Source: Paulinella micropora (taxonomy: Eukaryota > Cercozoa > Imbricatea > Euglyphida). Taken from it: a stretch of DNA of 55,192 nucleotides. Within the stretch, counting starts at the first letter, position 1, and each line of letters opens with the position of its first letter. A program made the position numbers and the translations under genes. Positions 1-34,018 of the stretch are shown here, one piece after another. The notes below the pieces were generated by a model. The model saw only the letters and a program-made list of their open reading frames with translations. It was not told the DNA's origin and made no database searches. Location of the stretch: contig BJOX01000083.1 of NCBI GenBank assembly GCA_009731375.1, positions 874,135 through 929,326 on the forward strand. Direction: 5' to 3'.

Positions 1-308
1 AGTATAAACCGACAGAGCACTGTGGGTTTTATTCCGGGCTCAACAAGCGAGAAAGGGCACCCTGAGGGAACAGGATTGTGCTTCCCGTCGCTATTTCGGC
101 ATGTGACTTATAGGCGTATGGCTAGGCACACATAAGGCACCCCACCACGGGCCCAGCACACCCAAACCATCCCCTAATTCTCTGTCTGTCGACAGATGGC
201 ACCCATTTCAAAAAACCAAGCCCAAGGGAGGGTCAGTGACACCTCAAGTGGCCTTGGTTCACTTCGTGGAGTAAGTGATGAGATCAACTGATGAGATATC
301 GACTAATG

Positions 309-309
<1 letters not shown>
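1..309 (-). repeat. Copy A of a dispersed ~0.6-kb element with 81-bp terminal direct repeats (partial)
   Basis: This matches the complete copy at 13410-14037 in reverse orientation. It is cut by the window edge on the left and ends at 309 inside the terminal repeat, where a (GATA)n tract starts directly. No convincing coding capacity is seen. Confidence 0.8.
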
Positions 310-387
<78 letters not shown>

Positions 388-508
388 GTAGGTAGGTAGG
401 TAGGTAGGTAGGTACCTATGTACAAACTGGTGTGCTCTATCTCATTCACTGCGATCTGAATGACACGCATGATTTCCTAACAAAACAATTTATTGTATGT
501 ATGTGTAC

Positions 509-578
<70 letters not shown>

Positions 579-850
579 CATTCACTGCGATCTGAATGAT
601 ACGCATTATTTCCTAACATATGTATGTATGTTATGTATGTATGTACGTATGTACGTATGTATGGTATGTATGTATGTATGTATGTATGTTATGTGTGTGT
701 ATGTATGTTACAAGCTGGTCTGCTCTATGTTATTCACTGCGATCTGAATGATACATTTTATTTTCTATCAAGGCCATTTATTGTATGTATGTGTACCTAT
801 ATCTATCTATCTATCTATCTATCTAACTATCTATCTATCTATCTATCTAT
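310..850. repeat. GATA/TATC and TATG microsatellite cluster
   Basis: Runs of GATA, GTAG, TATC and TATG units are broken by short unique islands that repeat among themselves, such as 'cactgcgatctgaatga' near 450, 585 and 736. No gene is seen; all open frames here are tetranucleotide shadows. Confidence 0.9.
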
Positions 851-852
851 CT

Positions 853-1323
853 GATTTTTTTGAAATGGGTGCCATGTGTCGACAGACAGAGAATTAGGGG
901 ATGGTGTGGGTGTGCTGGGCCCGTGGTGGGTGCCTTATGTGTGCCTAGCCATACGCCTATAAGTCACATGCCGAAATAGCGACGGGAAGCACAATCCTGT
1001 TCCCTCAGGGTGCCCTTTCTCGCTTGTTGAGCCCGGAATAAAACCCACAGTGCTCTGTCGGTTTATACTAGACTGTCGAACAGTCTCGAAACTCCATCTG
1101 CTTACTGGGCCCTCTGTAATGGAGGTGGGAGCTCGTTCTGCAAGGGGCGCTTTATGGAACGAGCCCTGGCCCCGCCTGGTACTAGGGAGCTTTGGTATTG
1201 CCTGTATCAGTCCCTTCCGTGCAAACATCACGGCTTAGCTGGGCATCGGGTTAATACTTTACCCACAGACTTCCTGGTTGACGAAATCAGAAGCTCCTTT
1301 TTTCTGACATTAGTCGATATTTC

Positions 1324-1326
<3 letters not shown>
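853..1326 (+). repeat. Copy B of the element with 81-bp terminal direct repeats (5' truncated)
   Basis: Nearly identical to 13569-14037. The left end is lost into a TATC tract. The right end keeps the 81-bp terminal repeat and runs straight into (TATC)n at 1326. Confidence 0.85.
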
Positions 1327-1410
<84 letters not shown>

Positions 1411-1464
1411 CATCTATCTATCTATCTATCTATCTGTCTATCTGTCTGTCTATCTATCTACCTG

Positions 1465-1529
<65 letters not shown>

Positions 1530-1918
1530 CACTGCGATCTGTACGATACGCATGATTTCCTAACAAGACGATTTATTGTATGTATGTATGTATGTATGTA
1601 TGTTATGTATGTATGTTATGTATGTATGTTATGTATGTATGTATGTATGTATGTATGTATGTTGTGTATGTTATGTATGTTATGTATGTCTGTATGTATG
1701 TATGTATGTATGTATGTATGTATGCATGTTTGCATGTATGTATGCATGTATGTATGTATGTATGTATGTATGTGTGTGTATGTATGTATGTATGTATGTA
1801 TGTATGTATGTATGTTATGTATGTATGTATGTATGTATGTATGTATGTATGTTATGTATCGTATGTCTGTATGTATGTATGTATGTATGTATTTTATATA
1901 TGTAATGTATGTATGTGC
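1323..1918. repeat. (TATC)n then (TATG)n microsatellites
   Basis: About 200 bp of TATC is followed by about 340 bp of TATG with sporadic TTATG interruptions. No coding sequence is seen. Confidence 0.95.
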
Positions 1919-1952
1919 ATGATTTCCGAACCAGCCAGCTAAGCAAACAGAA

Positions 1953-2335
1953 ACAATACAATATAATACAATACAACACAATACAATACAATACAATACA
2001 ATACAATACACAATACAATACAATACACAATACAATACAATACACAATACAATACATTTAACAATACAATACAATACAATACAATACAATACAATATAAT
2101 ACAATACAATACATGTAACAATACAATACAATACAATACAATACATGTAACAATACAATACAATACAATAAAATACAATACAATACAATACAATACAATA
2201 CAATACAATACAATACATGTAACAATACAATACGATACGATACAATACGATACAATACAATACATACAATACAATACAATACAATACAATACAATACAAT
2301 ACGATACAATACAATACAATACAATACAACAAATA
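1953..2335. repeat. (AATAC)n pentanucleotide microsatellite
   Basis: About 380 bp of imperfect 'aatac' units, with occasional 'atgtaac' and 'gatac' variants. No gene is seen. Confidence 0.95.
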
Positions 2336-2433
2336 AAACTGCGAGGAGAAAAAAGCGAGAAAGAAGAGAAACATACATACATACATACATACATACGTAC
2401 GTACAAGAGAGTGGACGTTCCAGTGCGATGCAA

Positions 2434-3300
2434 CAGTGAATTATAGATAGATATTATGGAGCAAAGTGAATTATAGATAGATATTATGGAGCACGCGATG
2501 CAAAGTGAATTATAGATAGATAATATGGAGCATGCGATGCAAAGTGAATTATAGATAGATAATATGGAGCAAAGTGAATTATAGATAGATAATATGGAGC
2601 ATGCGATGCAAAGTGAAATATAGATAGATAATATGGAGCAAAGTGAAATATAGATAGATAATATGAGCATGCGATGCAAAGTGAAATATAGATAGATAAT
2701 ATGAAGCAAAGTGAATTATAGATAGATAATATGGAACATGCGATGCAAAGTGAATTATAGATAGATAATACGGAGCATGCGACGCAAAGTGAAATATAGA
2801 TAGATAATATGGAGCATGCGATGCAAAGTGAAATATAGATAGATAATATGGAGCAAAGTGAAATATAGGTAGATAATATGGAGTATGCGATGCAAAGTGA
2901 ATTATAGATAGATAATATGGAGCAAAGTGAATTATAGATAGATATTATGGAGCATGCGATGCAACGTGAAATATAGATAGATAATGTGGAGCTGAAATAT
3001 AGATAGATAATATGGAGCATGCGATGCAAAGTTAAAAATAGATAGATAATATGAAGCAAAGTGAATTATAGATAGATAATATGGAGCCGATGCAAAGTGA
3101 ATTATAAGTAGATAATATGAAGCAAAGTGAATTATAGATAGATAATATGGAGCATGCGATGAAAAGTGCATTATAGATAGATATTATGGAGCATGCGATG
3201 CAAAGTGAATTGTAGATAGATAATATGGAGCAAAGTGAAATATAGATAGATAATCTAGAGCATGCGATGCAAAGTGAAATATAGATAGATAATGCGGAGC
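2434..3300. repeat. Minisatellite, alternating ~24/39-bp units
   Basis: Tandem units built from 'gtgaattatagatagata' or 'gtgaaatatagatagata' plus 'atatggagc', with or without 'atgcgatgcaaa'. There are roughly 25 units. The long open frame on the minus strand is a product of the repeat period being a multiple of three. Confidence 0.9.
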
Positions 3301-3423
3301 AGGCGTTTCAGCAGAGATGGATGTGAGTTTTCATTGCACTACATGTTACAAGGCGAACAAACCAATCAACGCACACGTATTAAATGGATAGCCCCGCATT
3401 TGACATTAACCCTCGCCATTCAG

Positions 3424-3577
3424 GTGTACATACATACATACATACATACATACATACATACATACATACATACATTACATACATTACATACATACATACA
3501 TTCGTACGTACGTACGTAGGACGTACGTACGTGTACGTACGTACGTACATACATACATACATACGTACATACATACG

Positions 3578-3609
<32 letters not shown>

Positions 3610-3712
3610 CATGTACATACATACATACATACATACATACATACATAGATACATAGATACATACATACATGCATAATGATTCATGCATACCTGGACAGAC
3701 AGACAGACAGAC

Positions 3713-3775
<63 letters not shown>

Positions 3776-3806
3776 CAGATATATAGGTAGGTAGGTAGGT
3801 AGGTAC
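3424..3806. repeat. (TACA)n and (GATA)n microsatellites
   Basis: TACA/TACG tetranucleotides run to about 3674, followed by 'cagacaga' and GATA/GTAG tracts. No gene is seen. Confidence 0.95.
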
Positions 3807-3828
3807 ATACCTGGAGGCGCGCCTCGGG

Positions 3829-4380
3829 GCCGGACGCTGCGCTCTGCTTGATAGGAGAAGGAAACATACTACATACAGAACATACAGGACATGACATCAC
3901 ATACAGCACATACATGTATATGACACAACGTACGTAGCATAGATAGCATACACGTCCGGACGCTGCGCTCTGCTTGATAGGGGAAGGAAACATACTACAT
4001 TCAGAACATAAAGGACATGATGACATCACATACAGCACATACACATATATGACATAACGTACGTAACATAGATAGCATACACGTCCGGACGCTGCGCTCT
4101 GCTTGATAGGGGAAGGAAACATACTACATACAGAACATACAGGACATGACATCACATACAGCACATACATATATATGACATAACATACGTAACATAGATA
4201 GCATACACACAGGACATGACATCACATATAGCACATACATATATATATGACATAAACGTACGTAACATAGATAGCATACACGTCCGGACGCTGCGCTCTG
4301 CTTGAGAGGAGATGGGAACATACTACATGCATAACATACAGGACATGACATCACATATATGACACACATACGTGGATACA
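3829..4380. repeat. Minisatellite with ~127-bp unit
   Basis: The segment 'ccggacgctgcgctctgctt' recurs at about 3830, 3956, 4085 and 4285, each time followed by an 'acatactacat...catgacatcacata' spacer. One intervening copy near 4205 has lost the head of the unit. Confidence 0.85.
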
Positions 4381-4465
4381 TTACACACCATACATACATA
4401 CATACATATATATATATAATATATATTTATATATATAACATACATAACATGCATACCCGCCAGCA

Positions 4466-4546
4466 GCGGTCGACTTGGCGACAAATTTAGCTTGCCCGTG
4501 GATAGCGGTCGAATTTGCGACAAAACTTAGCTTGGCCGTGGATCAA
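4466..4546. repeat. Short diverged tandem duplication (~38 bp, two copies)
   Basis: 'agcggtcgacttggcgacaa' and 'agcggtcgaatttgcgacaa' start adjacent units that both end in 'ccgtggat'. The surrounding 4546-4690 is unique sequence with no gene that I can support. Confidence 0.6.
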
Positions 4547-4689
4547 GCAAAACCCGTCAAAATCTGCCGTTGGCGTTTCGCGCCCCTCCCGCAACGCGAA
4601 AACTGTGGTCTGCGGTATGGCTACATCTAAAGCGTACAGGCAGAGATGGGGACAGGCAGAAATGAGAATGAATGAACGCTGGCATTTGC

Positions 4690-4850
4690 CATCTACCTAT
4701 CTACCTACCTACCTATCTATCTACCTATCTACCTATCTACCTATCTATCTATCTATCTATCTAGCTAGCTATCTATCTATCTATCTATCTATCTACCTTC
4801 CTATCTACCTACCTATCTACCTACCTACATACCTACCTACCTACCTAATT
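4690..4850. repeat. TATC/TACC microsatellite
   Basis: Mixed TATC, TACC and TAGC units. The following 4850-5025 is unique sequence in which I see nothing to call. Confidence 0.9.
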
Positions 4851-5025
4851 CTCTTTCGCCATATTTTCACGGAGAGTACGACCAAAAATGTTTGCTGGTT
4901 CTGACAAGAGTGTGAAATGTGAGGGGTGCATGTAGTGTAGAGAAAAAGGACAGGACGGGTGGGGCCTAGCTGACAGCCTCGCAAGACGACTCGACACAGG
5001 AATCATGAATGGATTCATGAAATCA

Positions 5026-5100
5026 ATAGATAGATAGATGGATGGATGGATAGATGGATGGATGGATGGATGCATGGATGGATAGATGGATGGATGGATG

Positions 5101-5148
<48 letters not shown>

Positions 5149-5226
5149 TATAGATAGATAGATAGGTAGATAGATAGATAGATAGATAGGTAGATAGATA
5201 GGTAAATAGGTAGGTAGGTAGGTAGG

Positions 5227-5279
<53 letters not shown>

Positions 5280-5304
5280 GGATGGATGGATGGATGGATG
5301 GATG

Positions 5305-5357
<53 letters not shown>

Positions 5358-5422
5358 GTAGGTAGGTAGATAGGTAGATAGGTAGGCAGGTGGGTAGGTA
5401 GGTAGGTAGGTAGGTAGGTAGG

Positions 5423-5471
<49 letters not shown>

Positions 5472-5500
5472 GGATGGATGGATGGATGGATGGATGGATG

Positions 5501-5571
<71 letters not shown>

Positions 5572-5596
5572 GGATGGATGGATGGATGGATGGATG

Positions 5597-5659
<63 letters not shown>

Positions 5660-5688
5660 GGATAGATAGATAGATAAAATAGACAGAC

Positions 5689-5750
<62 letters not shown>

Positions 5751-5796
5751 GTAGGTAGGTAGGTAGGTAGGTAGGTTGGTAGGTAGGTAGGAAGAG

Positions 5797-5838
<42 letters not shown>

Positions 5839-5868
5839 GTAGATAGATATATAGATAGATAGATATAT

Positions 5869-5946
<78 letters not shown>

Positions 5947-5950
5947 GAGA
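5026..5950. repeat. GATA/GATG/GTAG compound microsatellite
   Basis: More than 900 bp of GATA units with blocks of GGAT and GGTA. The long minus-strand open frame of 'IYLS' and 'PSIH' is a tetranucleotide shadow. Confidence 0.97.
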
Positions 5951-6460
5951 TATCGACTAATGTCAGAAAAAAGGAGCTTCTGATTTCGTCAACCAAGGAA
6001 GTCTGTGGGTAAAGTATTGACCCGATGCCCAGCTAAGCCGTGATGTTTGCACGGAAGGGACTGATACAGGCGATACCAAAGCTCCCTAGTACCAGGCGGG
6101 GCCAGGGCTCGTTCCATAAGCGCCCCTTGCAGAACGAGCTCCCACCTCCATTAAAGCAGATGGAGTTTCGAGACTGTTCGACAGTCTAGTATAAACCGAC
6201 AGAGCACTGTGGGTTTTATTCCGGGCTCAACAAGCGAGAAAGAGCACCCTGAGGGAACAGGATTGTGCTTCCCGTCGCTATTTCGGCATGTGACTTATGG
6301 GCGTATGGCTAGGCACACATAAGGCACCACCACGTGCCCAGCACACCCACGCCATCCCCTAATTCTCTGTCTGTCGACAGATGGCACCCATTTCAAAAAA
6401 CCAAGCCCAAGGGAGGGTCAGTGACACCTCAAGTGGCCTTGGTTCACTCCGTGGAGTAAG
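5945..6460 (-). repeat. Copy C of the element with 81-bp terminal direct repeats
   Basis: Reverse-orientation copy. It keeps one terminal repeat at 5945-6025, abutting a GATA tract. The other end stops at 6460, again directly at (GATA)n. Confidence 0.85.
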
Positions 6461-6462
6461 TA

Positions 6463-7893
<1,431 letters not shown>

Positions 7894-8343
7894 GGTTGAT
7901 TAATTGCCTTTTTCGTTTGTCGGAAATGTTTTTTTGAACAAGATGTAGGCGTTGAAATCAAATCTCCACGACTATTTGTGTCTATGTCTTCTGCTCTGCT
8001 TCGTTTCTCTGTCTTCTTGTTCCACGCCTTCTTCGGCCTCTTCGTTGTTCTTTCTTATGTTCTTTCATGTTCCACCTCCACGATCTCCTCTCCTCGTCCT
8101 TCTTGTCCTCTTCCTCCCTACTCGCTTACCTTTTCTCTCCTGAGTTTGCAGAGCCAGAAAAAAANNNNNNNNNNAAAAAAAAAAAAAAGATTGTGGTGAA
8201 GAATTTCATTAATGTAAACAGCCTTGTTGTTTTTCCTTCATTTTAACATGTTACTTGCAGAGAGGAGAATAATTCAATGGTATTCCTTGACACAATACCG
8301 TTCTTTTGCTCCAGGCTGGATATTCGGCTTTGACTTGTCCAAA

Positions 8344-28103
<19,760 letters not shown>

Positions 28104-29210
28104 TTCAGTCAGTCGTACAATAGCAGCAGCACAATGGGATCATGCTCTCGTCATGAGACGGCCGCTTTTCCCATCCATATTTCAAATATCGTCATTGTTT
28201 TGTTCTGTGTTGTTGAGAGGGGAAGAGAAAGTTCAGAAACCAAAAAGAAAAAGGGGGGGGCAAGAAAGAAAGAAAAACAGAAATCAACTAAAAGGGTAGC
28301 GTAGCAACCTAGTGTTACACAGATGTTGATAGGCGCTTTTCCAAGACAAGCCATGAGTACTCACTCGTCCTTTTCATAAGTGAAAGACAAGTGTGAAAGT
28401 AGCCATATCACTCATCGCCATCCACGCACTGTGCGTCACGGCCACCACTCACGTGAAAGTTCTCGCACTATTTGCCTGCCTGTGCGCGCGATACTATTAT
28501 CTACTTCCGTGTGTCAGTCGTAGTGTTAAAGCCTATTTTTGTTATGTCTGACTCTGTCTGCGCATTTGATTGCCACCGTTGGCCGGTCTGATCACAGCGA
28601 GCGGCAACAGTCACGGACGGTGACGTGAAGTTTGGCTATGATGGTGATCATGATGACAAATTTATATATTGATGTTTACATATTATCCGGCATTATTACA
28701 GCCTCACGCTGAATCGCCTTAGCACAACTATTCTTAATATTAATACTGTCGACATTCACGTCTGGACATAGCCTCGGATTATCAATTTTGATATTCATGT
28801 GAAGAAAAAGTTCGAAACATTAACTTGAACTGAAGTTCGACGTTTTAAGAAAGTTCAGAGTCATTGTGAAAAAAAGTTTTACCTTAAGTTAAGCCACCAG
28901 TACCAGGATAAGTGCTAAAATTGAGTGTATTGACAACTAATAATACCAACATTAACGACTATTAACTGATAATTATATAAGTAATAATGGACATAACTGA
29001 GGAGAAAGTGTCTAATTTATGTCCAATTATATTAATACTCGGAAGGTAAGACTAGGAAAAGCCTACGGTTTTTTTGCAGGTTCTGGTCTAAAAGAATATA
29101 TTCAAGTTAATGATGCCTATCCTTTTACTCAACCAATCCAAACCACTCCGCTAATAACCCAACAATCTTCTGAGCTTATATTAATATAAATAAGGATCAA
29201 AGATGGTGGG
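28104..29210. other. Intergenic, no gene seen
   Basis: Unique, moderately AT-rich sequence after the dioxygenase stop codon. No open frame with protein-like composition, no tRNA and no repeat structure stood out. Confidence 0.6.
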
Positions 29211-29216
29211 AAAATG

Positions 29217-29507
29217 TCACAGTGGGAGACTAGCGGAGCTAAAAACAACCAATGCAAACACCGCCCAGGGCGTGCCCCGCATGCAAGCCAGCAGCTCCAC
29301 CACCTGCAAGTAGACCTGCGGGTCATCCGGTAGCAGGAACTTGCCCCCCGTGAAGCTGGTGCTATTGAACGGCTGCGTTCCGCCCACTGGCACGCGGTAG
29401 CGCCGCAGCAGCGCCTGCAGTCGCGAGGAGCTAACGAGCTGCCGGGCGGAGTCCCCTGCGAGGGAGGCAGGGCAGTGCTCCGTCCAGGCCGACTCGCTCA
29501 GCTCCAT
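29217..29507 (-). pseudogene. Possible host exon fragment
   Basis: From the ATG at 29505-29507 the minus strand reads 96 codons of GC-rich, protein-like sequence including 'RYRVPVGGTQPFNSTSF' and 'GGKFLLPDDPQVYLQ'. After 'VYLQ' there is a good donor (CAG|gtggtg at about 29308), so the true exon may end there. I do not recognise the family. Its composition matches the host exons rather than the retroelement next door, which starts within a few hundred bases, so the gene may have been cut by the insertion. Confidence 0.35.
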
Positions 29508-29593
29508 GCCGGTACCACTATCCCCGGCCGGGGGCGGCCCGCGCCGTTTTTGTGTGTACAGGCCCCAGGTGCTCCCCGTCCCCNNNNNNNNNN

Positions 29594-30076
29594 CGCCCCC
29601 CCCCCCCCACCCCACCCCCCTCCCGGCAGTGGGTGCCGCCGACCAGCGCTCCTCTCGCCGTGCCCGCGACACCGGCGCAAGTGGCTGAAATAAAACGGAT
29701 GATAGAAACTGCGGTGGTCATGTCCCATAAAGCAGTAACGACAGTCGATTCTATCACTAACGTCGCGTCTACTTCGTGCACAAACCCGCTACCAACTACG
29801 AATCCAACGCAGACTCTTGCCCCGCTAGCCCCAGCCATCCCCGAAGAAGAAAAAACAGACCTCGCTTGCACCACCGCCACCACCAGTTCTACCAAATGCC
29901 GTCCACTCCCTCTCTCCACTACTAGCCGATCTCCACCACGATCGCCCAGCACACGAGTGCGGGTAATCAGACCCCCGGAACAAACCACAGAAGAGGAAGC
30001 CGAGTCCATTGCGAATGCCATGTTTAATCTTTTAATTATGCATAATACGAAACTTGATGCGAACGATATTATTTAA
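29594..30076 (+). pseudogene. Unassigned open region, possibly ORF1 of the plus-strand element
   Basis: About 160 codons starting at a gap edge, rich in Pro, Thr and Ser, with a helix-like 'AEIKRMIETAVVMSHKAV' and an acidic 'TTEEEAESIANAMFNLLI' near the end. No recognised domain. It precedes the endonuclease, the place where the other element also carries an extra ORF, but I see no sequence similarity between the two. Confidence 0.3.
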
Positions 30077-30762
30077 CCCAGCTGTCAACGACATCGACGA
30101 CTCTTCAAGTCTCTCTATAGCATATCGCGCCGTCTTTTTTGTCATTATGTTGTGTTGTCTTTGTTGTTTATGCTTCGTCCCCTTGCCTCAGTGCAGTGAC
30201 CACGAGGTCAGCACGACCCAACCAACATCTTCTTTCCCTCCTACACCTACGACAAGACCGAACGTAGTAGCAGGCAACGATGCCACTCTTACTGCCGCCA
30301 CTCGCTCCCACAGTTCTCCCCCTGCGAACGTTCAGCAAGCCCCACTCAAGCAGAACCTGGCCGACCCTGACGAAGGAGAACCAGAGAAAGACCAACGCCA
30401 AGGAACGGGACCACCTCCCCCTAACCCCCCAACAAGAAACTGTCCCCTGCTCAAAACACTAACCTGAACCGTACCCGTCGCCGCAAGAAACCGGACAACC
30501 CATCCGAGACCAATTAGGGAACACAGGCGGCATGACTTCATATCTCTCAAGCTTCCAAGGCGTGCCATCACCTGCTGCAAGTCTTAACCATGACGAACAT
30601 CGCCCCGATCACCAGATACCCTAAGTATGCTCACGCGATAAAACAGCACAGCATATAAAGCCATTGTTTCCGCCAAGAAAACGTCGAACAACTCCAGAGG
30701 CCGAATACTATGAAGTCGTTTCTTCCCCCTTATGAAAGCCCACTTTTTCCTGTCAGTCATCG

Positions 30763-31425
30763 ATGCTCTCGTTAATTGCACCCCCCTCCTTCGAAAGATA
30801 CGTACTCCTCCCATGGATCTCTTCCTTCTCCCAAGATGTCGACCCATATACTTATCTCGATTACCTACAGAAACACGAACGCCAAGTCTCGATGGTATAC
30901 TATATCTTTTCCCATAAAACCAAGCTCGGCTACGTGGGCGAATCAACAGCATGGATAACCCGCACTAAAGATGAGTTCCGTTCAATGCGACGCAGTGACG
31001 CGAACTACCGCCTGAGAGTTACCAAGCTCGGTCGCCTCGGCGGGAGTGTAGGCTTTCACCATTTTGTCTCTGTCCCCATAGCCATCATCTGTATAATCCC
31101 GTCTTATATAACCATAGAGGAAGAGACCACTATCCCTTCTCAACGACTCGCACTGGAACAACAATTTATTTCACTTTTACTCCCCCAAATGAATGTACGG
31201 AGACGAGCATACCCCAGGATGCGCCCATTTTACTCCAAGGTTCCCTCTACGACACGCAACTATGCTTTACCCGATGCACGTTTACGCGCTACACAAGCCA
31301 TATGTCCATGCTTCGAACCCGATTGCAGCCACCTGATCTCATTACGAGGAACCAGCCATCATTATCGACGCGGCAAGTGTATCGCACTGGATCTCGCATT
31401 CTGCCCCCTCATCCGTCTATGCTAA
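30763..31425 (+). pseudogene. GIY-YIG endonuclease ORF (plus copy)
   Basis: Contains 'VYYIFSHKTKLGYVGES', then 'RTKDEF', later 'LEQQFISLLLPQMN'. These correspond to the GIY/YIG strands, catalytic Arg, Glu and Asn of the fold, a nuclease that nicks the target for retrotransposition. After about residue 145 the frame leaves the one that aligns with the other copy, so the Cys-rich C-terminus in this frame is probably not real protein. Confidence 0.7.
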
Positions 31426-31492
31426 ACTATCCCAGTTACTCGACGATTCGAACCATCGCGAACTCATTACCATTCATAAATATGGCCGCCGC

Positions 31493-32031
31493 GTGGGTCT
31501 AGACGATTGGGACCAGCTACAACGATTATATGGTCGTTCAAAGATCTATGAATTTGGCCATTCCCCCGGACAACGAACCCCATATGTCCGCATGAGATCC
31601 TCGGCAGCCAGATCGTTATTGAGAAGACCCTTTGGCACTTATCTAATCCGCGTTGACAACACAGCGTCCTACCTCGACCACACGATACCTATAGAGAGGA
31701 TCGCTTACCATCCAAACGCCTGGGCCCCCCAAATGAGGTCCGCTACGATAGCCCAGGCAGTCAATGTCTGGTCACAAGCCAATAGCATGCCCCCGGACGT
31801 ACCAAAGCCTATGTGATGCGCGTGGTGCGCTCAAACCTGCGGCGGTATCCCCAAGTCCTGCGAGGCTCCAACTATACCATTTCACTATGCGTTGGCGGCG
31901 GTTTGACAAGATCGTACATCCGTATGCTTCCAACTATTCTCCTTGGCATCTACAAACCATATCACGCCGTTAAGAAGTTTTATGCTACCTATCACGAAAG
32001 TTTCTCACCGAAAACCCCCGACCGTAGCTGA
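31493..32031 (+). pseudogene. Linker domain between endonuclease and RT (plus copy)
   Basis: In two overlapping frames this matches the other element's linker: 'DDWDQLQRLYGRSKIYE', 'IERIAYHPNAWAPQM' and 'VLRGSNYTISLCVGGGLT'. A stop follows at 32029-32031, at a position equivalent to the stop at 37797 in the other copy. Confidence 0.6.
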
Positions 32032-32064
32032 CCTCCTGAATCAGTAGTCCACACGTCTAAGTTT

Positions 32065-34018
32065 GTGTTCTCGACGACGAGACCAAGCCCGCCAGCTTGC
32101 ACATGCCAACAAAGGCGACACCTCGGAACTACAACCCATTTCTCCAGTAGACTGTCCGACATGCCAGGCCTCCCAGGAGTAATCGGACAGCTGAGTAGCG
32201 CATGGTCACCGACGCCCACGAGGGCAAGCATCGAAGTAATTGTATGTAAAGCCATCCTCAGTTTCCTGGCAGGAGTGGATCGAATACTTGGTATCCGAAC
32301 CCATGAGGCGTCCCTACTGGAGAGAACGCAACGCCTACCTCGGAGTACAACTGAGCTCCTTCACTCTCATCGTCGCACATTAAGATCTCGACTCTGTATC
32401 GCTGGTGCAGCGCATGGTGAAATCGACACCTTCTCCAGTCCCTTCGCAATGCAATTACCCGCTGTCAAGACGATGATGGAACTACAATCACGATGGATCG
32501 TCTATTCCTATGCCGCGATTACCTGAAACCGCTGATCGTCCAGTCATTGGATAAGAATGGCAACTCTCTTTGGGTGGAGTGCCCCGTGTTAACATACCAA
32601 CGTATGTGGAAGGAGGTAGTGGTCTGCCTTGCATTCACGAGGTCTCCAGCTACCGCAACCATTCTTCGTGATGAATTTATTAACCTATACAAGTCCCAAG
32701 GACTACAACAGTTTGGTCGCCTCAACCGCAAACGATCTAAAATTCATTCTGCGATAGTCTTTCCTAAGGATAAGTCCCCGATCGAGAAGACCCGTCTAGC
32801 ACTCAGGAACCTTAGTCGCGTTTTGCAATTTATTATCCTCCAGCTTGACGACGTCCTACTACACTTCAACCTCCCGGATCTATCCAAACTTCGACATTAC
32901 CTTACCCGTGCTACAACCCGCTTTCGCGATATCAATGCCAACAGTCGTATATCCGTCTTCCAGTTTGACGTGAAGCAAATGTTCACATGGCTATCGCATT
33001 AGTCAGAGATTCAATCAGTCCTTTTTCGCTCTCACGGCAATGAAAATCTATACCAGAGAGAGTAAAAGATTCGCTACATACTGCGACGCGTTTCAAGTTT
33101 CGAAGCAAGCGTGGATGGGTAAAGATAAAAAACTACGGTTCGAGGTAGGATGGAAGAGAGGGAATGCATCTGAAGACTTCTATTTTTTCTCGTTCGAAGA
33201 TATTGCTCGAATTGTTTGCCTCGATCTCACTCACACGTATTTCTCTATGGGCGACTCCGTCTTCACCCAACTCCATGGCTGACCTATTGGTGGCTACCTC
33301 TCTGCACAGTTAGCGGTCATAAAGTGGATGGTCGATGAACACATCGCAATCAACACCCGAGTTCCAAGGCTTCTACGACCAGCCATATACGGCATCCGTC
33401 AAGTGGATGACCTCCTACTTATGACAGTACTACCAGTTGAACACCCTATTGTCCATCTTCTGCTCTCATTGATTCGACGGTCTGGAGACGATCGCGAGAA
33501 GTGTCCGTCGGACGATCAGTTATATACGGGAGGGTCGGAACTAGAAGAGGATCCCATTTCTCCGGCCCAAGGACGCTATTCTATTGTCTTCGCAGGGTAC
33601 GACCTTGTTATCCCAGTTGATCTTCAAGAGACGTACTTGTCCTGACCTCATTTCAAAAATTGGATTTCAATGATGACGGAAAATAAAACCAGATTCCCTC
33701 GTTTACCGCCGATGGATACATTTACTAGAAGTGAGACTGTGATTGGGACCCTCATCGAAATGTTTACCCTTTTTGACGCACAAAGTTCGAATCAACAAGT
33801 GTTGACGGAGTCCGTCTTGCGCATGTACGTAGAAACCAGATACTCTCGGAACGTGTTCGAGATGGCCCTAAGTAGGATGGTCTACAGGAGGGAAGTCTGG
33901 TCTCAAGTGCGAACGATTTTTCGGTTATTAACTCAATGGCCGGATTGGATGGAGAACACGTCTTTTCGCGTAAGATGGTCATGGGTCCAAGGCTTCTTAA
34001 CAGGCTCGCCCGTTCCAT
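32065..34018 (+). pseudogene. Reverse transcriptase, broken (plus copy)
   Basis: Pieces: 'HFSSRLSDMPG' (32.14 kb), 'SAIVFPKDKSPIEKTRL' (32.74 kb), motif A 'FQFDVKQMFTWL' (32.96 kb) and motif C 'GIRQVDDLLLM' (33.39 kb). In-frame stops replace Gln after motif A (TAG at about 33001), Cys in motif B (HG*PIGG at about 33280) and Arg at about 33643. The order and spacing equal those of the other copy. Confidence 0.75.

Noticed and set aside
935-1231. 98-codon minus ORF also present at 13646-13942
   Set aside because: It is conserved only because the repeat copies are nearly identical. It is lost in copy C, has no domain, and overlaps another open frame on the plus strand.
31290-31340. 'CPCFEPDC' as the CxC motif of permuted Penelope-like elements
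   Set aside because: Alignment with the minus copy shows the true frame here is a different one, so this Cys-rich stretch is not real protein.
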